Source of the DNA: JAWWOW01 sp033851265 | GTDB lineage: Bacteria > Actinomycetota > Actinomycetes > JAWWOW01 | DNA: 64,000 nt | Assembly: GCA_033851265.1 (NCBI GenBank) | Contig: JAWWOW010000018.1 | Span: 31,082-95,081, forward strand | Reading direction: 5' to 3' | The notes under the pieces: model-generated | Databases searched by the model: none | Told to the model about the DNA's origin: nothing | Seen by the model: only the letters and a program-made list of their open reading frames with translations | Shown here: positions 59,546-64,000 of the stretch, in pieces | Layout: every line of letters starts with the position of its first letter | Position numbering within the stretch: position 1 is the stretch's first letter | Program-made: the position numbers and the translations under genes

Positions 59546-60646
59546 TCAGTTGAATGGATCGAGCCAGGATCCCAAGCGCGCCAAACCGTGTTGGATCCGC
59601 CCCCACCAACCCCGGTGCTTCTCGCCGTGCGGTAGGCGCATCACGAGCGCGGTGAGCGCTCGCGGAGGTGCGTCCGCGACCACGGTGTAGACGCGTCCGT
59701 GACCGCTCCAGGTGACGTGGCGAGCGAGCCCGTCGTCATGCACGAACACCCGGCCACCCATACGTTCGCGCCGCCAGCTGCCGAGCTGTTTCGTCGCGAG
59801 TCGACCGCGCTGAATGAAGACCGAAACCGTCGACAAGCCGTCCGTGTAGCTCAGATGGACCACCGTGGCCTTGCCGGTGTTCTGCCGGCGTACGTCGACG
59901 AGCACCATGCCGTCCGGAAGCTGCGCCGGGAGCACCCATCCCTCGCGCCGGAGCCCTGCGACGGCGGCGGCATCCTGGCGTTGCTCGGCGGCCGGCTCCG
60001 CGGCAGTGGCAACGTGGGGCAGGTCTAGCGGGCCTACGACCATGTCGACGTACGCCGTTGCGCGCACGAGCATGCCGTCGACGTCGTAGAGCTCCCGTCG
60101 AGTTGCGAGTCGGTGGACCCGGTCGATCCAGAACCTGGCGGCGACTGAGCCGTTGGGACGACGAGCAACAACCTCGTCAGCGCGGGCGTGCCTCTCGCCG
60201 AGCACCAACTGATAGTTGCGGCGGAGCAGGTCGAGCGGACCACCGTCGATGGAGGTGACCGCAAGCGGGTCGACCGGCACTGGCAGGCCCGGCCGCTCGG
60301 CTTCGTAGATCGTGCCGCCGGGCCCGGACGCCGACCGGCGCACGTTGATGACGGTGCCCTGCCCGGGGACGTGCTGGATCGCGACGACGACACTGGCGAC
60401 CACGCCGTCGCCCCAGGCCGAGACATATTGCGTACCGGAATAACTCGTCGTGCGCGCTGCACGCGACGCCTCGGTGAGCAGCAGGACTGCGCGCGGGTCA
60501 CTCTCCCCCACTGGCGGGCGCATCTCCGGGACGGCAACCGCAGGGGTTGCGACGGCGACCGAGGATACGAGGGCACCTGCGGTCCCCAGCCCCGCCGCGG
60601 CGGCGGATACGCGACTGCGGGTCGTGCGGTGAGCGACTGTGGTCAC
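59546..60646 (-). CDS. MucB/RseB-like sigma-E regulatory protein
   Basis: 366-residue exported protein with a signal peptide (basic start, AAAAGLGTAGALVSSVAVATPAVA) and the RseB-like fold: VLLLTEASRAARTTSYSGTQYVSAW at the start, VNVRRSASGPGGTIYEAERPG-like strand, WIDRVHRLATRRELYDVDG in the middle, and a C-terminal domain (GWVLPAQLPDGMVLVDV, VSVFIQRG, VTWSGHGRVYTVVAD) like RseB domain 2. RseB senses mislocalised lipoprotein or LPS-type ligands and protects RseA. It is coupled to the anti-sigma gene by overlap (GTGA). Confidence 0.82.
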   Translation of the reverse strand: MTTVAHRTTRSRVSAAAAGLGTAGALVSSVAVATPAVAVPEMRPPVGESDPRAVLLLTEASRAARTTSYSGTQYVSAWGDGVVASVVVAIQHVPGQGTVINVRRSASGPGGTIYEAERPGLPVPVDPLAVTSIDGGPLDLLRRNYQLVLGERHARADEVVARRPNGSVAARFWIDRVHRLATRRELYDVDGMLVRATAYVDMVVGPLDLPHVATAAEPAAEQRQDAAAVAGLRREGWVLPAQLPDGMVLVDVRRQNTGKATVVHLSYTDGLSTVSVFIQRGRLATKQLGSWRRERMGGRVFVHDDGLARHVTWSGHGRVYTVVADAPPRALTALVMRLPHGEKHRGWWGRIQHGLARLGSWLDPFN

Positions 60647-61149
60647 GGGGCGGTAGTCACGGGGCCGCCGGGAACGGTGAACGACACAGCGACCGCCGAC
60701 CCCCCGCTATCGGAAAGCGGCACGACCTCATCACTGACGACTCCGTGTTCAACCGTGTAGCGGTTGACGTTCGGCGTGACTGGTGCGCCTTCCGCCGGTC
60801 CTCCCCCGACCGCGAAGGCCGCGCTCAATGCACCCACGAGCACCACGCCACTCGTGGCCACGGCACGGCGACGAGCGTGCACCCGGTTACGTCGCCGTTG
60901 GCGCACTCGAACCACGTGCCGTGGTCGAGCCCTCGCGGAGGTAGTGGCGATGCCGGTCAGCTTCGCGGCGAGGCCTGGAGGAAGGTCGGGCCCGACGGCC
61001 GCGGTCAGTCGCGTCTTGGTCTGCCGCTCGGCATCGACTGCTTGCAGGCAGTCACGACACCGCGCCAGGTGAACGAGCACGCGTTCGCGCGCGTCGTGGT
61101 CGAGCTCACCATCGATGAACGCCGACAGTCGGTCGCCGAGATGACTCAT
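60643..61149 (-). CDS. rseA: Zinc-binding anti-sigma factor RseA-like
   Basis: 168-residue membrane anti-sigma factor. The cytoplasmic N-domain has the ZAS motif HLARCRDCLQAV (HxxxCxxC), a basic linker rich in Arg, one membrane helix (AVATSGVVLVGALSAAFAVGG, about 95-115) and a short outside domain. It binds and silences SigE until cleaved or released. The ATG overlaps the sigE stop (ATGA), and its end overlaps the RseB-like gene. Confidence 0.93.
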   Translation of the reverse strand: MSHLGDRLSAFIDGELDHDARERVLVHLARCRDCLQAVDAERQTKTRLTAAVGPDLPPGLAAKLTGIATTSARARPRHVVRVRQRRRNRVHARRRAVATSGVVLVGALSAAFAVGGGPAEGAPVTPNVNRYTVEHGVVSDEVVPLSDSGGSAVAVSFTVPGGPVTTAP

Positions 61150-61700
61150 GTGCCCCCACCTTCGTGCATACGGCGGGGGCTGCGATGCTCGAGCGCCTGG
61201 CGCAGTTGCGAACGGCCGCGGTGAATCCTGCTACGCACGGTGCCGAGCTTGATGCCGAGTGTCGTCGAGATCTCTTCGTAGGACAGACCTTCGATGTCGC
61301 ACAGGACGACCGCAGCACGGAACTCGGGCGGCAACGCGTCGAGGGCCGCCTGGATGTCGCCGTCGAGGTGGGTGTCATCGAACGCCTGGGCGGGCGACGG
61401 TTCGCGACCGGGCAGCCGGTCCTGCGCATCGTCGGCGAGTGAGTCGAACCGGATGCGCGCTCTGCGGCGTACCAGATCGAGGAACAGGTTCGTGGTGATG
61501 CGGTGCAACCAGCCCTCGAACGTGCCTGGCGTGTAGTTGGCGAGGGACCGGAAAACGCGAACGAAGACTTCCTGCGTGATGTCCTCGGCGTCGTGCTGAT
61601 TGCCGGTCAGGCGGTAGGCGAGCCGGTAGACCCGTTGGCTGTGGGTCCGGACGACCTCGTCCCAACTCGGGGGCTCCCAGGAGGCAGGAGTGTCGGTCAT
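61146..61700 (-). CDS. sigE: ECF sigma factor SigE
   Basis: 184-residue ECF sigma factor. Region 2 is RVYRLAYRLTGNQHDAEDITQEVFVRVFRSL with the WLHRITTNLFLDLVRRR helix; region 4 is LPPEFRAAVVLCDIEGLSYEEISTTLGIKLGTVRSRIHRGRSQLRQAL. ATG 61700 is chosen because GAGAGGAGCG lies directly upstream. The order sigE-rseA-(rseB)-htrA-tatB and the divergent O-methyltransferase reproduce the mycobacterial sigE locus. A consensus SigE promoter lies 102-130 nt upstream, so it is autoregulated. Confidence 0.94.
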   Translation of the reverse strand: MTDTPASWEPPSWDEVVRTHSQRVYRLAYRLTGNQHDAEDITQEVFVRVFRSLANYTPGTFEGWLHRITTNLFLDLVRRRARIRFDSLADDAQDRLPGREPSPAQAFDDTHLDGDIQAALDALPPEFRAAVVLCDIEGLSYEEISTTLGIKLGTVRSRIHRGRSQLRQALEHRSPRRMHEGGGT

Positions 61701-61801
61701 CAGACGCTCCTCTCCCAACAGCGCCGTTGCCGGCATCACCGATGTAGCCCTCCATTCTGCTTCGTCGCCCGCGGGCATGCGGCTTTGCCCGTCACCGAAG
61801 A

Positions 61802-61830
61802 TCAACGGACGCCGGTCGGGGGCGGTTCCC
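61802..61830 (-). promoter_or_regulatory. SigE-type ECF promoter upstream of sigE
   Basis: On the minus strand GGGAACCG (61830-61823), 15 nt, then CGTTG (61807-61803). This is an exact fit to the actinobacterial SigE consensus GGGAACYS-N15/16-CGTTR as I recall it, oriented into sigE. It predicts positive autoregulation of the sigE-rseA-rseB-htrA chain. Confidence 0.8.
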
Positions 61831-61835
61831 GGGGC

Positions 61836-61841
61836 TAGGCT
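61836..61841 (+). promoter_or_regulatory. -10 box (TAGGCT) of leaderless O-methyltransferase gene
   Basis: TAGGCT, 7 nt before GTG 61849; only 5 nt from the divergent sigE -35 element. Confidence 0.5.
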
Positions 61842-61848
61842 CCGCAGC

Positions 61849-62514
61849 GTGACGAGCAGCCAAAACGCCGGGCCGACCGACCCGGGCCGCGCCTACGCGG
61901 AGGCCTACGTCGGCGAGGACGAAGTCCTCTCGGCGGCCCGCCAACGCGGGGCCGAGGTGGGCGCACCGCCGATCGGGCCCGCCGGCGGCGCGGCGCTGCG
62001 ATTCATCGCCGCCGCCATCGACGCCCGGCACGTGGTCGAGATCGGCACCGGGTGCGGCGTTTCTGGGGTCTGGATCGTGCGCGGGATGAACCCCGAGGGG
62101 GTCCTCACCAGCGTCGACGTCGAGCCGGAGCACCAACGCCTGGCCAAGCAGGCGTTCACCGAGGCGGGAATCGCCTCGGCGCGGACCCGTCTCATCGCCG
62201 GCCGCGCGCTCGAGGTGCTGCCCCGGCTCACGGACGCGGCCTATGACCTCGTCTTCTGCGACGGGGACAAGGCGGAGTACGCCGACTACCTCACCGAGGC
62301 GATCCGGCTGTTGCGTCCGGGCGGCGTGGTCGCCTTCGACAACGCGCTGTGGCAGGGGCGAGTGGCCGATCCATCGGCTCGCGACGAGGCGACGGTGGCA
62401 CTGCGCGAGCTCGGCAAGTCCGTCCGTGACGACCCGCGTTTGGTGCCGGCCCTGCTCCCGGTCGGCGATGGCCTGCTGGTCGCCGTCCGTCAGCCGGACC
62501 CGCCCTCTGCGTGA
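61849..62514 (+). CDS. SAM-dependent O-methyltransferase (catechol-O-MT type)
   Basis: 221-residue class I methyltransferase: VVEIGTGCGVSGVWIVRGM (SAM glycine loop), LTSVDVEPEHQRLAKQAF (acidic ribose-binding residue), and YDLVFCDGDKAEYADYLTEAIRLLRPGGVVAFDN with the metal-binding Asp region. The family methylates catechol-like hydroxyls, with Mg2+. GTG 61849 follows a TAGGCT box. It is divergent from sigE, as in mycobacteria. Confidence 0.92.
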   Translation: MTSSQNAGPTDPGRAYAEAYVGEDEVLSAARQRGAEVGAPPIGPAGGAALRFIAAAIDARHVVEIGTGCGVSGVWIVRGMNPEGVLTSVDVEPEHQRLAKQAFTEAGIASARTRLIAGRALEVLPRLTDAAYDLVFCDGDKAEYADYLTEAIRLLRPGGVVAFDNALWQGRVADPSARDEATVALRELGKSVRDDPRLVPALLPVGDGLLVAVRQPDPPSA

Positions 62515-62515
62515 T

Positions 62516-62521
62516 TACCCT
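62516..62521 (+). promoter_or_regulatory. -10 box (TACCCT) before YdeI-like gene
   Basis: TACCCT, 6 nt before GTG 62528 and just after the methyltransferase stop. Confidence 0.4.
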
Positions 62522-62527
62522 GGTCCG

Positions 62528-62794
62528 GTGAGCAGCCAGCAGGTGCCCGGCGGGGTGGTGCACAAGCTTCCTGCGGACCTGCGCACGGCGCTGGTCGCCA
62601 ACACCACGGCACTCGATGCCTGGAAAGACATCACGCCCCTGGCCCGCAACGAGTTCATCTGCTGGGTCGAGGATGCCAAGCAGGAGACGACCCGGGAACG
62701 CCGCATTCGCCGGACGCAGGAAGAGCTGGAGGAAGGCCAGCGTCGACCCTGCTGCTGGCCGGGGTGCGGGCACCGCGAGCGCACCGGCAAGTAG
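62528..62794 (+). CDS. YdeI/OmpD-associated-like small protein
   Basis: 88-residue protein: VVHKLPADLRTALVANTTALDAWKDITPLARNEFICWVEDAKQETTRERRIRRT follows the PF13376 pattern (WV-xx-AKxxxTRxxRI), which has been linked to bacteriocin and stress tolerance but whose mechanism is unknown. A C-terminal CCWPGCGHRER tail adds cysteines/His that could bind zinc. The start is GTG 62528. Confidence 0.8.
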   Translation: MSSQQVPGGVVHKLPADLRTALVANTTALDAWKDITPLARNEFICWVEDAKQETTRERRIRRTQEELEEGQRRPCCWPGCGHRERTGK

Positions 62795-62868
62795 CAACCG
62801 ACCCGGACGCGAAGCGGCGCTCTCGCACCAGCGTGCGCTGCTGGATGTGACCGTCCACAGATCGTGAG

Positions 62869-62898
62869 AGCCCCACGAAATTGTCGGTGGGTGGGGCT
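62869..62898 (+). other. Inverted repeat upstream of the HNH gene
   Basis: AGCCCCAC (62869-62876) pairs with GTGGGGCT (62891-62898), loop 14 nt. It may end transcripts of the upstream genes; it touches the putative -10 (TAGTGC, 62898-62903) of the HNH gene. Confidence 0.4.
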
Positions 62899-62904
62899 AG
62901 TGCC

Positions 62905-62920
62905 TCGAACACATGTTCGA
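62905..62920. promoter_or_regulatory. LexA (SOS) box over the HNH gene start
   Basis: TCGAACACATGTTCGA, a perfect match to the actinobacterial SOS box TCGAAC-N4-GTTCGA. The ATG of the HNH gene (62913) lies in the spacer/right arm, so bound LexA would cover the start. Confidence 0.85.
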
Positions 62921-64000
62921 AGCCCAGGCGCATCCGACGCCCACCGCCCCGCCGGTCGAGACCCTCGACCCGGCGGATCCCGGCATGGCCTGGCGCAGTG
63001 TCGCCAAGGCCATCGACACGATGTTCCCCGGCCCATCGGAGCTGGAGGACGCGCTTACCGTCGGGTTCGACCGGCACGTTCCCGCCGCCCCGCTCACCGC
63101 GGCCGAGGTGCTGGCCTGGGTCGAGCAGACCCCACTGTCGGGTGAGTCGGCCGGGCTGCTGATGGACCTCGATCCGGCCGCGTTCGACGACACGGGCCAG
63201 GTGCGGCTCGCGGCGCAGCTGCAACGGCTGGAGAACGCTGCCGCCGGGCGGAAGACCGCAGCGGTCGCCGCCTTCGCGCAGACGCAGGAACCGTCCGAAC
63301 CTGACCCGGAGACCGGTGAGCCCCCCGGTCCGGATTTCACCGACTGCGCGGTCGCGGTCGCCCTCGGGATGTCCCAACCCGCCGCGCAGCGGATCGTCAC
63401 CGCGGCCCGCCGGCTGGTCGGGTTCCTGCCCCGCACGCTGGCGATGATGACGGCCGGTGACCTGGGCTACTACCCGGCGCTGCGCGTGGTCGAAGGCGCC
63501 GCCGAGCTCGACGCCGAGCAGTGCGCCCAGCTCGAACGGCTGGTGCTGCCCAAGGCTCCGGGCAAAGCACCGGGCAAGATCGCCGCGCTGGTGCGCAAGG
63601 CCGTCGCCCGCATCGACGCTGAGGCGCTGGCCCGCGGGCACCGCACCGCCCGGCGCAACGCCTGCCTCGACATCACCCTCGACGACGGCACCGACAGCGG
63701 CACCGGCTGGGTCAACGGGCACGGACCCGTCCTCGAAGCCACCGTCGTCCGCACCGCGGTCGAGGCGTGGGCCCGCGCCGCCAAGACGGCCGGGGACCCG
63801 CGGTCTCTCGACGAGCTGCGCTGGGCCGCCCTGCACGACTGGTCCACCCGCTACCTCACCGGCCAACTCGACGGCCAACACGGCCACCGGCCCACCAGTC
63901 GCGGCGCCCCGATCACGGTCAACATCGCCGTCGACCTCACCACCTACCTCGGACTGACCACCCACCCGGCAGAGATCCTCGGCACCGGCGTGCTCATCCC
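62913..64000 (+). CDS. DUF222/13E12-family HNH endonuclease, 3' end outside window
   Basis: 362 residues visible, no stop before the right edge. The product has the DUF222 domain from about residue 20 (WRSVAKAIDTMFPG; GQVRLAAQLQRLENAAAGRKTAAVAAFA; VALGMSQPAAQRIVTAARRLVGFLPRT; HRTARRNACLDITLDDG). The HNH nuclease motif normally found at the C-terminus is beyond the window. These genes are multi-copy repeats in actinobacteria, and in Mycobacterium tuberculosis several are LexA-regulated. Start ATG 62913 lies in a perfect SOS box; a TAGTGC -10-like box is 9 nt upstream. Confidence 0.87.
   Translation, partial: MFEAQAHPTPTAPPVETLDPADPGMAWRSVAKAIDTMFPGPSELEDALTVGFDRHVPAAPLTAAEVLAWVEQTPLSGESAGLLMDLDPAAFDDTGQVRLAAQLQRLENAAAGRKTAAVAAFAQTQEPSEPDPETGEPPGPDFTDCAVAVALGMSQPAAQRIVTAARRLVGFLPRTLAMMTAGDLGYYPALRVVEGAAELDAEQCAQLERLVLPKAPGKAPGKIAALVRKAVARIDAEALARGHRTARRNACLDITLDDGTDSGTGWVNGHGPVLEATVVRTAVEAWARAAKTAGDPRSLDELRWAALHDWSTRYLTGQLDGQHGHRPTSRGAPITVNIAVDLTTYLGLTTHPAEILGTGVLI

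Noticed and set aside
1..64000. CRISPR arrays, tRNA/rRNA genes, riboswitches, insertion sequences
   Set aside because: Scanned by eye; no regularly spaced repeats, no cloverleaf or rRNA landmarks, and no transposase motif were seen. Short or divergent elements could be missed.

Overview
The window is a gene-dense, high-GC chromosomal segment of an actinobacterium (Actinomycetota). The evidence is WhiB7, the AdnAB helicase-nuclease pair, UvrD2 with its HRDC tail, an ANTAR protein, an F420-type LLM oxidoreductase, DUF3099/DUF3107/DUF3152 proteins, a TatB/HtrA/SigE cluster and a DUF222 (13E12-type) HNH gene. Two blocks match mycobacterial gene order as I recall it. One is whiB7-uvrD2-nudC-adnB-adnA-alkyltransferase-like-DUF3152-moeZ, then TetR-DUF3107-ferritin-like-DEAD helicase-ParA. 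The other is O-methyltransferase/sigE-rseA-htrA-tatB-mrp. The genus cannot be fixed from the sequence alone. I see no tRNA, rRNA, CRISPR array or insertion sequence.

Layout. 1-1.7 kb: an ABC-2 exporter, permease cut by the left edge. 1.8-6.3 kb: secreted or envelope proteins (nucleosidase-like, seven-repeat propeller-like, S1 protease) and an apparently permuted phosphodiesterase. 6.4-7.3 kb: whiB7 with a long leader holding a short upstream ORF and a strong terminator, the layout of translation-dependent attenuation. 7.3-26 kb: almost entirely minus-strand DNA repair and metabolism genes (uvrD2, nudC, adnBA, an alkyltransferase-like protein, moeZ, ku, LLM oxidoreductase, HAD phosphatase). 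26-40 kb: flavin reductase, TetR with operator, DUF3107, RNA helicase, ParA, hydrolase, MpaB-type oxygenase, TreT-like glycosyltransferase, a PAS-GAF-PAS-GGDEF protein, RecB-like nuclease, PHP phosphatase. 40-52 kb: Nudix, ABC exporter, three CoA-ester enzymes resembling late ethylmalonyl-CoA pathway steps, DUF2332, SDR, DMT transporter, PhzF, lipoprotein. 52-57.6 kb: a soluble MgtE-N/CBS protein with DUF1003, a GspE-type ATPase fused to zinc ribbons and a receiver domain, and Mrp. 57.6-61.8 kb: a compact sigE-rseA-rseB-htrA-yciI-tatB chain behind a consensus SigE promoter. 62.5-64 kb: a small YdeI-like protein and a DUF222/HNH gene whose start codon lies inside a perfect LexA box.

How the genes work together. 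Genome maintenance (AdnAB, UvrD2, Ku, RecB-like nuclease, alkyltransferase-like protein, SOS-boxed HNH) and envelope/antibiotic stress (WhiB7, SigE-RseA-RseB-HtrA-TatB) dominate. Many genes lack a Shine-Dalgarno sequence and instead have a TANNNT-like -10 box 6-8 nt before the start codon, so leaderless transcription looks common.
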